A stretch of DNA of 64,000 nucleotides, from NCBI GenBank assembly GCA_025526995.1, contig JAHLKG010000022.1, positions 496,001 to 560,000 on the forward strand, given 5' to 3'. The position numbers were made by a program, and so were the translations under genes. Shown piece by piece: positions 32,643 to 44,929 of this stretch (position 1 is its first letter; every line of letters starts with the position of its first letter). The stretch is from Powellomyces hirtus (Eukaryota > Chytridiomycota > Chytridiomycetes > Spizellomycetales > Powellomycetaceae). The notes under the pieces are model-generated. The model saw nothing but the letters and a program-made list of their open reading frames with translations. It ran no database searches and was not told where the DNA came from.

Positions 32643-33410
32643 ATGCCGAAAGCCGAATGGAACGGGACAGGTATGATCACCCCAAACCGATGTGTGATGT
32701 TTCCTTCGTTCACCCGGATCCGGATACCCCTTTGGTTTGTGGACACTCACTCACACACGCACCGCTTTATTTGACTTTTTTTTTTTGTTTTGGTTTGGTT
32801 GGGTTGCCCCCAGTCGTGGCCGAATCCGACACTTTCGAAACCGTCGAAAACAACATCTACGTGCGTAAAGCCGTCACCTCCCCTAACTGACGTTTGGCCG
32901 CGCGTCCCATCTTAATCTTACTCGTACGTCGTACTCTCAATTCTCACCTCCCATTCTTTTCCCACCCCAAATGTCCAGTTCCCACCAACATCCCTCCACC
33001 ACTCCTTCTTTACAAAAACAGCGACCCACACCACATGTGGCTGGAAGGGCGGTCCGTAAATAAACCCCCCCCCCCAGCACCGCGAGCAAAACACCCTATC
33101 TAGTACGATATTTTAAATTCACAACTTGATTTAATTCCAAATCGCACACGCGCAGAAGCGAGCTACTACACCCTCACCGTGGACGGAAAGACGAACCCGG
33201 ACGCCGCGTGGGTGTACGAGCAGCCCAAACCCGCGGCGGCGCATATTCGCGGTTATGTTGCGTTTTGGAAGGTAAAGAAAAAAAAATGGGGTTTTTGTGT
33301 GTGCGTTTGTTTTATTGGGTTGGCCTTTTTTTTTTTTCTCCGCGGCTCACGGCTTTGTTGAGACTGACGCGCGTTGATCACACTCCCAGGGCGTCAAAGT
33401 GACAAAGTAG
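32643..33410 (+). CDS. DUF427-domain small protein
   Basis: Five small exons join in frame to about 96 residues: MPKAEWNGT; then VVAESDTFETVENNIY (from about 32,814); then FPPTSLHHSFFTKTATHTTC with GWKG (about 32,980-33,047); then EASYYTLTVDGK, NPDAAWVYEQPKPAAA and IRGYVAFWK (about 33,154-33,270); and GVKVTK with TAG at 33,408-33,410. The alternation of conserved Trp-Lys-Gly, ASYY, VDGK, PDAAW and the closing VAFWKGV is diagnostic of DUF427 (PF04248). This is a one-domain family found in bacteria and fungi with no settled biochemical role. The length is normal for a single-domain member. It is convergent with MSH5. Confidence 0.85.
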
Positions 33411-33808
33411 AGCGTGGGACGTTGATCACTCGTCATGCGTTTTTCTTTTCCACCTTTGTCTCCGGCCCCGCAGAGTAGCAGGATACCGCTTCACTCCATA
33501 GGCTCATGTGGGATTTCATTCACTCACAGTCGGGGATCGCACAGATCCTTTCGTAAATGAATAAAATGAATAGCCGCCACCTCAATGTAAAAAATATAAA
33601 GATGATTTTCACGCTGCACAGATCTTTTCTCACATCCCATTATATGTGACCAAGCTTCGTTACTATCTACCTACCGAGCACAACTCCTCTCTAGCTCCCT
33701 ACCTCATCGGGGCCACATTCTATGATGACATTCGTAATAGGAAGAAGCGATTACAACAATCTCACAGCACAAACGAGCGGGTGTCGCACATGGCGCGGGG
33801 CGTTTGTT
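33411..33808. other. Convergent intergenic, DUF427 / MSH5
   Basis: A 398-bp region between two convergent 3' ends. No exon is seen. Confidence 0.4.
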
Positions 33809-36800
33809 CTAAGCAGCATCAAACGCAGCCAACGCCAGGTCCACGACCTTCCACAGCGGATCAAGCGGCGCGTCCACATCGTCAAGTCGGAGGGCCTCAA
33901 ACACGGCTGCGACGTGGGTGCTCGCCGTCTGTCGAGCCACGTCCGCGGCCGTCGAGGTGCGGAGAAGCGGGTCCCCTTTGGCTAATTTATCAGACGCTTC
34001 CTGACCTGCAAAGAGTTTCGAGGAAAAAAGCGGGTGAGAGCCCAACCCATCGGGGACCAAGAGGGCGGGGGGGCGGGGGGGATTTTAACCTCTGCGTAGA
34101 ACGCGGGCGGGAAGACCAGCGAGCGCAGCGCAGTGCACGCCCCAAGAAACAAGCGACCGGCCAGGCACGACGCTAGGGTTTTTTTCCAGTATGTGAGCAA
34201 CCGACAGAGTGAGTAGTGCTACGGAAACACGCGATCCTCACTCACCGGTACAGAAACGTAAGCCTGTCGCCCGAGGAATTCTCCATGGTCTGCATGTTGC
34301 AATCAAGGAGCACTGCGGGATGGGTGCGTAGCAGATCATGCGTATGGATCTCTGTTACCCTCGGTGCAATAGGATTCAAGAGTGGGTAAGAGGGAACTCG
34401 TCGGCAGCACGGCTCAAGGTAGACACACACACACACACACACACACCATGAAAGTGGGTAGCTGTAACAACTTTCGGGCAGTCATCACCACGATTGGAAA
34501 ACTCCTCGATAACCGCACAGTACAAGCCGATTCCATCTAGCAGAAGGAGTAACTACACCCGCGGTACACGTTGCAAGGCAGGTTCCGATGGGTGACGGGC
34601 AATACCCACACGTAGCAGGCGGACGTACCAGGCAAATCGGTGCCCTTCCCAAACTCATCGAGCAGTACCAACGAGCGGCGCGTCGAGCATCGGAGCGCGT
34701 TGCTGACCTGGTTCAAATCAATCATGAAGCTGCTCTGCTTCCGCGACACAGATTCTCGGGTGTGGATCCGAGTCAGGATTTTGTCCGTTATCCCAATGAT
34801 GGCCGTCTCGGCGGGTACAAAACTGCCAATCTGCGCCATCAACGTAATGATGGCAATCTGCACAAAAAAGGCACCGCTTTTTAGTTTCAGAACCCGGGTT
34901 TATTGATCCGCCCGTGAGGTATATATGAACCTGTTTCAGGTAAACCGATTTGCCGGAAAAGTTCGCCCCTGTCAGCAAGATGATGTGCGGAAGCTCTTCC
35001 GAATCCCCAATCGACGTGTCATTCGGAACGAATACATCTGTGCAAAGTTCTTGGATAGGATGTCTTTTTCCAGCAGCAGCGTGTGCGTAAACAATGTGAT
35101 TTGCGGCAAGGTGGGTGACGAACGGCGCGTAGACCCTCGTACCTGCCCTTTACAATATGCAATATGTTTTCCTCAGTCATCTGCGGACAATTGTAGTGAT
35201 GGTCGCGCGCGGCCTTGGCAAATGACAGGATACTGGTTGCCAATATGGGTCGAGAAGACGATGTGGGTCACACGGGACACATGGAATGCTTGAAGCAAAG
35301 ATTCCACCAACCAGTCGAGCTCCGCACAGACGTGGGCAATTTTGATCAGCGGGCTGCGGTATTCCAGAATGGTTTCTTGGAGCTTTTGCATAAGCTCGAT
35401 TTCCCTGTCTGTGGAGCATGAGACTCGCCGTAACGGCATCCGCAACCCGCATGCGCGTTCCCACCGACGATGATCGAATGGATGTCTCCCAGGTTTTCGT
35501 CCAGCTCTGCCGTTGTAGATCTTCAAGTAAGCCTGGAATCCCGCCTTCCACTGCTGAAAAAAAATTTAGGTACCAAACATGCGATCGCTGGGTGCCATGA
35601 ATTCCAAATTTCAGCTATGGATTCCAGAGCAATATTTGCATGAAGGCCGCCGCACCTCTTGTAGTAGACCGTGTTCGACGTGCAAAACTTTGCGTGTCCA
35701 CAAACCGGTCAGCACTTTTGATCCAGAAACGATCATGCCTCCCCATGCAGTTAGTTACTTGGAAGAATAGGCCGTCGATCGCAAAGTCTTCTTGCTCGGT
35801 CATACCCTCTTTGAGGGGCACAGTAATGAGATAACCTAACTAAACATCCATGTTATCTGGCTTAGCTTCCAAGGAGATCATTCCATAATGTGAATGGCAA
35901 ATCTCACTTGTGGGAAGTAGATGACGTTCAAAGATGTGACAAACTCGCGAGGGATGATTCCACTAATCTCATGAGCAACCTCAGACTAGAACCACAAACG
36001 GATCAGCGAAAACAACCGCATGCCCCCCTGCATCTTCCCTGTCCATTACCAATAGATCATCCAACCCATGATATGTCCGCTTCATCTCATCCAGTTCTTC
36101 GTCAACGTGCGGCTTCACCACAAACCGGGCTTCGCTGAGCGATACGTCAAAATCCACCTGCACCAATAGTGGATCAGAGCTTGATTGAAGGTCTGAGGCG
36201 GGTAGATGGCAGATGGTACCATATTATTGATCATGGTTCCCACTTCTTTGAGCTCATTGACAGCGAAAGTCTCGGTCACCTAAAAGGAATTGTGAGCCAA
36301 CGGATCTCGTGTAAGAGCCATCGTGGCTATCATCACTAACCGTCGCCAGAAGTGCAACTTGATTATTAATCCCAAGGTCTCGAATCGTAGCACGAATCTT
36401 CAGCGCATGGTAAGCGAACTAAAATGCCAATGTAAGCCAAAAACGGACAAAGTTCAGATCAGCAGATCATGCGATATGTTTCCTTCAACCTTCAGTAAGA
36501 CCTCCCACTCCATAATTGAGATCTTTGACTTCATTTTCGCCAAGATCCGCTGTAGAGGAGGGATCAGCAATCCGCTCTCTTTACACGCCAACCTCGGTCG
36601 GCCCCTTACAGGTACGTTCTTGATGTGCTTCAGACATGCGCGCAATTGATCTACTTCAAAACGGATCTCCGGCTTCAAGAAGAATCCGACCGCAGCATGC
36701 CGCTGCTCGATTGTGGCGAGATCCATACATGGGCGCAGAAACCATTGTTTCAAGAGAGCGCGACCAAGGGGCGTCTTTGTATCATTCAAGATGCCTGCGG

Positions 36801-39595
36801 CAAAGGAATTAAGTGCCGGTGCCAGTCAATGCGATTTTCGCTCGAGAAAGAAACGAACCAAAAAGGGAAAGGCCTTCTTTGCTCCGTTTGCTGTGCATAT
36901 TGGGATGCGCCGCGTCTTGAAACACTTGCAAAGACCTTTGACCGACAGTGTTACTCGTTGACACTATTTCCAATTGCGTTGACCTTGAAGAGCTTACCAC
37001 ATCGCGTCAGCATTGACGTGCATGTACTGGTTGCTAAACCTTCACTGTCAGTATAATCTCAAGTGTCGCATTCAAACAGTCCTCTTCACTGACAGGTTGA
37101 ACTGCTCTACGCTAGAAATCTCCGTATCAACGTGCCGTTCCATAATGGCGCCGGTGAGCCGCGCTTTAGTGATGTAGCTGAGTAAGGCCCCCGCGCATCC
37201 AACCTACCCATTGTCCGTTCAGTCGTTGAGCACGGCCAACACCAAGTGATCAAAAAGGAAAAGGATGTGCAAAGGCTTACCATTTCGCGACTTTCCAACG
37301 AGACAACGCTCTCCAGGTAATACAGCATTTCGTTCTTGTCTGGCACTGCATTAAGATTGCTCATCATGTGGGGTTGACGATGTTGACGGTACGATTCGTA
37401 AGTCTCCTCGATGTGGAGCGACACAAGCTTGTTTCTGGCTGTCTGGTAGGAAAAGTCTGTTGACGGGCGTATCTCCACCTCGAAAGGTGGTAATGACTCA
37501 TCTGGAGCACGATGGGAATAAGGTCCCTGGCTCACGGAGAACCACAACTGAGCGCTGAGGCCTACCGTGCTCGCTGATGACCTCGAGTAGACTGTCGTCT
37601 GAACGCGCACTCGTGATGATGACCGAAGGGGCAATCTGGAATTTTACTGTTGAAGAAGGCCTGTTTGGTACACCAGCGGCCAGTGTCGCTAAGGATTGGG
37701 TACATGGAGTCCTTACGCAGCTTCACAATCTCAAAGTGGTGGTCATCCTCCATGTCTTGCATGAGATAAAGTTTAGAGTTGCTGACGTTGTAGTATGCCG
37801 CACCAACTTTCCCATTCTTATACGTCACTGCCAGAACCACCTGATCGGGGAGCTTCAGTATGTCATCCGGCTCCGATGCGCAAAAAGCACATGCATACTT
37901 TATCTGGCGTCCCGTCATTGTCACTCTCGTCTGTGAGCGCGGTGGAACCCACAGTCTGCGGCTCGGAGTTCCCTCGGTCAAAGTGAACACGTCTGCCACT
38001 CTGAGCTCCGCGGGGCATGCTTTGCCCGCGCGGATGTTCCCGAAAAGGGCTTGCTGTCGCAGATCTGGGTTGAGTGGATGCAACTGATTGAGATCGCAAA
38101 GATATGTTTTCCAATCGAGTGCTAATTGATTGCGACTGTCTGTCTTCAGCCTTTTGAGATGAAAGCCGATGGACAGATGGGCTTATATCTGTCTCTTGAC
38201 TGAAAGCCGAACAAGTCTGCGAAAAAGCTCGGGAATCTGGCGCAAACGAGTGAGTGGATCAGAGAGGTGGGAGTCTCAGGTATTGTGTCAGGCCCGGTAA
38301 GATATACGTACGGGGGGCCGCATTCGAGTCGGTCATTTCACTGGTATCATTGGAAGCAGATACTCCGTCCTGCTCCGGTTCTTGTTTCACGCGCACATTT
38401 CTGGTCGGCCCCACCACTCTAGCGCGCATGGCTAATGAAAACGCGCTGTGGGCGCTCACCCTCGTGTCAATACTCATCAGCTCATCTTGGTCGCGGTCTT
38501 GGTTGACTTTGCTTGCCACAGGCGTGGCGGGTTGGACAAGCTGTCGAGCAATAGAGCTCAGAACAAATGGTTGCGTGTCATCTTCCTCAATGTCATCCTC
38601 GAGAGAGGGCGGCATGGCCACGTCGCTCTTGCGTTTCCGTGTAGCGAATACCGAGTTTGGAGCACTGACGCTCGGTGCTCGAGAAGGTTCCGTAGTGAGA
38701 TTCGTTGTGGAGATTGAGGCTCTGGTGCCCGTTGGGCTAGCGTTGCCTTGGTCAGACTTGCCTTCCAAGCTAGTTGAGATGAGACCAGTGTTGATGTTCC
38801 CGGGAGTTGGGGACGGGATATCAGACCGAAACGATGACATAGATGCGGCTGCTGTCGGCCCTTCTGAATTGGGTACATCAGTTGAAGAGGACAGAGGCGC
38901 GGGAACCGGATGATCCAGCATATCATCATGCCCGTTGTTCGAGCTTCTTGACGATCGGATAGAAGCAAGCGCTGAGGTAAAAGTCAATTGTGCATCACTC
39001 GTGGTTACGTTTGCAGTCCTCAATGCTGCTTCCAAAGGACGAGTTGCAGCCACGGAGACATGCCCGAGCCTTGTCGGTCGCTCACGAGCCGGGTCTGCTT
39101 TGCTCGCGGACTGGTCGGGTGCAGCAGTTGCAGACGTGAGGTCCATCGGTTCAGGGGCAGGACCTGAGACTATAGCACCAATTGAACGACGGTTTAACAC
39201 ATTTGTTGGCATACACACCACTACCTACCGTTTACGGCGTCTAACGCATCCAGTCCGCCATCCGACACGTTTTGAAAGTCCACAAACGAGTCCGGTTCAG
39301 CCAATGGATCACGTTGATGTAGGTCCAGCTCCCAACTGTCATTCCCGTCGCTCGTTGAACAAGGCTGGAGAGCGGAATGCATGTAGCGGGAGGGTGAGTC
39401 GTTGAGAAGCTGCGTATAAGGCGTGTCGCCTTGAACATCTGGTCGAAAGTTTAAAGCTCCGCTTGTGGCAGCTGCGGCCTCATCCTGGTCGTTGGGTCTG
39501 GTGACCTTGGCATGGCCATTGCTGGCGGTCGAGGGGCAGCAGTCCATGTCAGTTTGAGGGGAGTCGTCGGACCCATTTTCGTGGGGGGAGTTCAT
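33809..39595 (-). CDS. MSH5: Meiotic MutS homolog MSH5 with long N-terminal extension
   Basis: MutS-family ATPase that with MSH4 stabilises meiotic recombination intermediates for crossing-over. The conserved region starts [18 protein letters not shown] (about 37,840) and continues through [16 protein letters not shown]. The lever/clamp portion has [14 protein letters not shown] and [12 protein letters not shown]. The ATPase has Walker [41 protein letters not shown] and Walker [14 protein letters not shown]. Then come [17 protein letters not shown] and [18 protein letters not shown]. It ends at TAG 33,811-33,809. Upstream, two long exons (39,595-39,235 and about 39,175-38,312) plus part of a third encode some 500 residues of Ser/Thr/Asp-rich disordered sequence not seen in typical MSH5. 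I take these as an N-terminal extension because the strand, spacing and donor/acceptor sites continue, but a separate gene is possible. A (CA)n microsatellite (34,424-34,446) lies in one intron. Confidence 0.85.
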
Positions 39596-42381
39596 TGCTG
39601 ACTGCGCGCAAGTGACAGCAAAGTGGGTGGGACTATCGCCAAGAGCTTGCTCGGGAATGGCGTTGTAAATACCTCTGTGATTCTTCAACTATTCGTGCAG
39701 CCTGACCGACGCGGATGGGATAGTCATTCAGGAAAGCATGGGAACAGGGGAAAGTTTTGCGAAGGGTGGTGGCTGTGCACTTGATTGACTGCGCGTTGTT
39801 GAAGTCACGCGTCGGTCGATTTGCCCGACGAACGCGAGTCTCTATTGCGAGACGGACGACTCTTTTTGCAAGTGGAAAGACGAACTAAAAGATTCAGGAG
39901 GGGTGGACCTCATCTTTCTCGGCCAAAACCAGAGATTCGCATATCAGCCACTGGCCACAATGGTAGTGCTGAGATGTTGATATAATCTCCTCGATGATGA
40001 TTAACAGCTTGGGGGCGGCAACGGCGCGATGTTGTACTTTTGTATCATAGTTGCGCAAACCTTCACAAGGGACCACCGGGGTGTCGCAGATCAGATACTG
40101 GAGGATTGAAGATCCGTCCCTGCGGAACCCTGCTGATCCCACTCACGCTACAGCATACAGCATGAACACCCCGGTTCTATCTATACATTTCCTGTTGTAG
40201 AAACTGGCGAGTGGTGGCCACTTTTTCTGGCACAATCCTTCTGATTCAGCGATAGATATGATGATGACGCAAAAGAGCATGTCTCCCACGGGGGAACTGT
40301 GTCGCAATAATCTATGCGCAAGTCATAAGCAAGCATACTAACCAATACGGTACCTCCAAGATGGCCTGCCAAGTGCGAAATGCGCGGCTGCGTCCACACT
40401 AAAATGCATTTGGGAGAGCGAGGGGGATTTGCGGCAAGGCGCATGCTTATGACGATATGCTAAATATGATGCTGGGATGGCGGATGGGATGGGATGGGAA
40501 GGGGATGGGGAAGGGGAAGGGCTCAAGGGAGGGATAATTATTCTCGAGAAGCCTCGGGCGAGTCGACGTCCCAGTTCTAGGTCGGTCGGTCCCGTTGGTT
40601 GCAATTCGTGGGGTGGCATTAAGAGGCCAACACGCCGCACAAAACAAGTCAAGATTGCGCAAATGAGAGTCTAGCCACGAACCGCCTAAGCCACTAGCCA
40701 CCCAGATAAATAGCCACGTGGTTCGGAAGCCACCGCCGCATTGGAGCCTGAATACAGGATATCATAGCATCAGTCACTCATGCAATTCACAGAGTCATCG
40801 CCCTTCCATGACGAGACAAACATGTGGAGACTTGTGTGTATGATATCGTTAGCAATCATCATAGAGACAAGGTCGTCGTCGCGCACAAACTCCTGCTATT
40901 GTATCGATAATCATTGGTATAAATTATAACAAGGTAACTCGAAACTAAGCCAACCGTATCGCGAATGAATGTGCCAGAGGGAATTGAGGAGGGGGGCAGA
41001 CGGGAGACGCGAGCCAATCCCAGTCTCGCAAACATGACCAGCGTGACCCTCGTTTCGCAGATACGCGTGTGCAATGAGGGGTCCTGATTTCGGTGCAACC
41101 AACAACCAAAACGTTTGGGAACTCTGAGTGCAAGAACACAAGCTTCCGGTAACCTGGACGGTACACACTCTGTTTACAGTTGCACATTGTGAACTTGGCA
41201 GGAGGGCAGGAGAGGGGGCCCAGCGGTGGTTTCCTGAACGTTCCTTTGTGACTGACTGACTGACTGCGATTGATTGACCCCCTTCCTTGATTGAGTGGCC
41301 CCTTCGTCCAGCCTCACCCACCCCTCCCCACGGACCAGCAGATAACGGGCGAAACGGAAGGCTCTATCACGTTCCAGCATTGCGCCACCCATCCCATCCC
41401 ATCCCATCCCATCATCCCCCACGACTCAAACAGACGCTCAATGACTGACTGACTGACTGAGTCGAGTGAGTGAGTGTGTTGTCGCAAGGGCATAGATAGA
41501 TACGGGATGGATGCACCATTCATTCCCCTTTGCTTAGTAGATAGACTCCTCTCCTCTCTCTCTCTCACTCTCTCTCTCAATACGCGCCTCCCTTCCGTCC
41601 CTCGCCAATCCCTCCGTCTGTATATAACAAGCCCCCTCCCCCCCCCTTCCCTTCTCTCGCGTAGCCACCCGCCCTCCATAGTGCTATAACACCACCCACC
41701 ATCATCACCTTCATCATCGCCCTCGTCTCTGGTGGTTTTTACTATTAGGCGCTCATTCATCCATCATCATCATCACCCCCTTCTATCCATCCTCTATCGA
41801 TACTATCCATACTACTATCCTTCTGTCCCAGAGCGAGCGGCGTCATCATCATCATCGTCGCGTATTACTGATAATTTCGAGCGTATCCGAGCCGCTTCCT
41901 TCCTTCCTTCCTTCCTTCCTTTCCCGCGCCTTTGCCCGCCGCGCACATCCCACACTCAATCCTCCATACCCATTCATTCATCCGTTGCAAGGCGCTCATT
42001 CCCTCTCTCTCCCTCGCTCTCGCTCGCACATGTGCACGCTGCTGCATCCCACTGGTCCACCGTTTGGCCAGTAGCCTTATCGTCGCTCTCTATCTAGCCT
42101 TCCTACTTCCCATATCATATCGACTCCTTAAATACCGTCCACGCTTCGCATCGCCAGCCTCGTATCTCACCTCTAAACCTGGACGCAAGGGGGTTGAACG
42201 AACATTTGCATACATCTTCACCCTCGTCCAGTAACCCTAACCCCCGTTGAACGCATCACAAGCCCGCACGCACGCACAACACAAAAACATTTCTGCACTC
42301 GCCCATACCCGTACCCCAACTGTATCTGTCTGTATCCCCATTCTGCACCCATACTTTCCAATTGCACACACTCCCCCCACC
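39596..42381. promoter_or_regulatory. Long divergent spacer, MSH5 / Ran1-type kinase
   Basis: A 2.8-kb region with no defensible exon. It contains GGGATGGGATGG repeats (40,483-40,525 and the complementary form at 41,390-41,412) and GACTGACTGACTG runs (41,252-41,268 and 41,442-41,460). A long pyrimidine-rich leader runs from about 41,520 to the kinase start, with (CATC)n and (CTTC)n tracts. A CCAAT-like motif (41,604) and TATATAA (41,621) are spaced like a core promoter, about 750 bp before the kinase ATG. Confidence 0.35.
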
Positions 42382-43504
42382 ATGCAAGACGACCTCGTTG
42401 GCACGACCCTCCCCCACACATCCTTGCTCCTCACGGATGTCATCAACTCTGGCTCGTTCGCCACCGTATACCACGCCGTAAACACCCTCACCAAAGTGCC
42501 GTACGCGGTCAAGGCCTTGGAAAAGACTGGCTTGACAAAGTCGCAGTCGGACGGCCTATGGAAGGAAATTGGCATCATGAAGCGACTTTCAAACGAGAAC
42601 GTTCCCAACATTGTAAAGTTGGAAAAAGTCGTCGAGACCAGTGAGTGGATCTTTATGGTCCTCGAATGGTGCGAGGTCGACCTATACGATGTGCGTATTA
42701 CTATCCTTTCAGCATCCCCGTCTCATCGGGTCGTTGATGATATGTTTGACTCACTATTACTTTCTTGTGCACTGGCAGGCCATTACACAGCATACCCTAC
42801 CCCAGCATACCCTCCTTCCCATCTTCCATGCTCTTTGCACAACCCTCTGCCGCCTGCATTCCCTATCCATCTACCATCGAGACATCAAGCCAGAGAACAT
42901 TCTTTTGACGTCCGGTTCCCGACGCGTCAAGCTGGCCGACTTTGGTCTCTCCACCATATACCCAATTTCCAACGACATGGGATGCGGTTCCACCCGCTAC
43001 ATGGCTCCCGAATGCCTTCCTGGTAACACCCAGCCCTACGATTGCGCAAAGGCCGACGCCTGGAGTCTCGGCATCGTGCTCGTCAACCTCGTCAGCGGCA
43101 AGAACCCGTGGTACGAAGCTGACATGTCGGACGCACTGTATTCTGCCTACATTGAAGGACAATCCGTGCTCCGCGAGACGTTTGGTTTTAGCGAAGAGTT
43201 TGAACGCGTCATCAAGTCCATTCTGGATCCCAACCCAATCACCCGATCCAGCGTGGCCGACATCTGGCCCCGCGTCAAGAGTGTCAAGAGGTTCTACGAC
43301 ACGGTCGAACCCATCGCTTCCGTCGTTGCATCGCCGAAAGCCATCCCCACGTCGCCCATCCCATCTCAATCTCCCGACACGTTTTCGAAATTGTTTACCT
43401 CTTCCCCACCGCGATACAGCAAGTTTACGATGCACGACTCTGGCTTCGAATCAGAGGAGGTGTACAACGACGTCTTTGGAATGGCAGCTCTCGCCATCTA
43501 CTAA
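42382..43504 (+). CDS. Ran1/Pat1-family Ser/Thr protein kinase
   Basis: Two exons (42382-42690 and 42779-43504) give 344 residues. The start MQDDLVGTT is the first ATG after a long pyrimidine-rich leader. Kinase landmarks are the glycine-loop region INSGSFATVYHA, catalytic Lys in YAVKALEKTGL, IYHRDIKPENILL, LADFGLST, and GCGSTRYMAPEC, where the Gly-Cys-Gly-Ser and Pro-Glu-Cys pattern is characteristic of the Ran1/Ksp1/Vhs1/Sks1 group. DAWSLGIVLVNLVSGKNPW follows. The C-terminal ~75 residues are Ser/Pro-rich and disordered. In fission yeast the founder represses entry into meiosis; that role here is only inference, although the divergent neighbour is the meiotic gene MSH5. Confidence 0.87.
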
Positions 43505-44929
43505 ATGAAAAAAGGCACAAAGAACATTCTTCGATTGGGTGCAAAGGAAAATGCGCCTGCGCCCCGCGCCGACATCATTCAACATCATCAAACCCATATA
43601 CCTGCATCTCAAACGCATCTCTGCCGACGCGCTCGCCTGATTTCCACCGTCTCTCCCGATGCGGCCTCGCGTTTTCTTTCGCCCATTTCCATTTTTGTGC
43701 CCCTTTTTCGCTTCACAAGTGTTCTTTTTTTTTTTTTTGGTCCATAGGAGGCGATTGTGCATGTTGTGCGTGTGACCCTTATCTCTTTTTGTTTTTTGTT
43801 TGTGTGTAGCCACCCTCACCACCACCCACCCACCCTACTTGCCTATGTATATATTTTTCATAACCACGCGTGATCTCTTCCTGTTGATTGGTTGCATCCA
43901 TTCCACTTATTTGGATCTCAAGATCTTATCTTTTTTTGCTTTCCCTTGTGCCATTCCCTTCCCTCTTCCCCGCTATTTTTTCACGCTCGAGTGTACAGTA
44001 CCCACCTATGGTAAACCCTTTTTGTGCACATCTGCCCACGGTGCCTCGGAACTTGAGATGGCTTTCATGACCCGTCAAGCGTAAGAACCCCGCGGATATA
44101 CAATGCCCATGTCCTGTGTTTTAAGCAGAGTTGATTCAGTCCGGGCAAACACCTTGGTGCGTGTAGCACCGTGATTACAGCTGTAAAAGAGCCCCGTTTT
44201 GAAATCTGCCGATGGAATCATGCAACCACTCCCGTTCTCATCTAACTGGTTTTTCCAAAAAGAATCCCGACACACCCATATTTTACGCTCTGCTCAAAAC
44301 GCCACAACGCCGTTCCACAGCCCCACCACACTCCCAGAGTCGTCACCGCACACCCCTCCGCAACTCAAGCACAGAAACCCACAGCTCCAGATCTCGTCTA
44401 GCCCAAAGCCCGCCCAAGAGTTCCACGCGGTAGGGCTGTTGTCCATCACACCGCCCCGCCACCCTACCGTTTTTGCCTTGTTCACATCATCCCACGGGTG
44501 GGCCCCTTCACGCTGCCGTAACCAATAAAAAACAGTACAAACATCTCATCCGTAAAGACACCCGAGCCCGCCCACCCCTCATTTCGTTCGGTTGCGTCGG
44601 CCCGCTCGTGGCGGGTTCGCGGCGGCTACGTGCCGCATCGTGAGAGCTGCGGAACACTCTCACGCTCGCACGCTGGCAAATAGCGGCACCATTGAGGTTG
44701 TGGTGGCAAACCCGCAACGCGTCTGTCTGCGTGCCATCATTAATCAACCGCGCTCGCTGGAAATTTATTTGTAAATCCCATTCGTTTGCTCGGTTTGCGA
44801 ACCGGGCCGCCCTGCCATTACATAAGGAACGCGCACCCCCCACGCTCACGTCAACTTTGTCAGCGTACAAGAAAAAACCGTGCACAAACCGTCTACAGTA
44901 AACGGGGGTTCAGCTCACAACCCGGGTGA
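43505..44929. other. Gene-poor region bordering the repeat compartment
   Basis: The 3' flank of the kinase (T-rich runs at 43,728-43,738) is followed by about 1 kb without a supportable gene. A 125-codon minus-strand frame (44,508-44,885) shows no homology-like features. Composition turns AT-rich shortly after 44,930. Confidence 0.35.

Noticed and set aside
44508..44885. 125-codon minus-strand frame
   Set aside because: Arg/Ala-biased chance frame in GC-rich sequence, with no motif, no splice context and no neighbour support.
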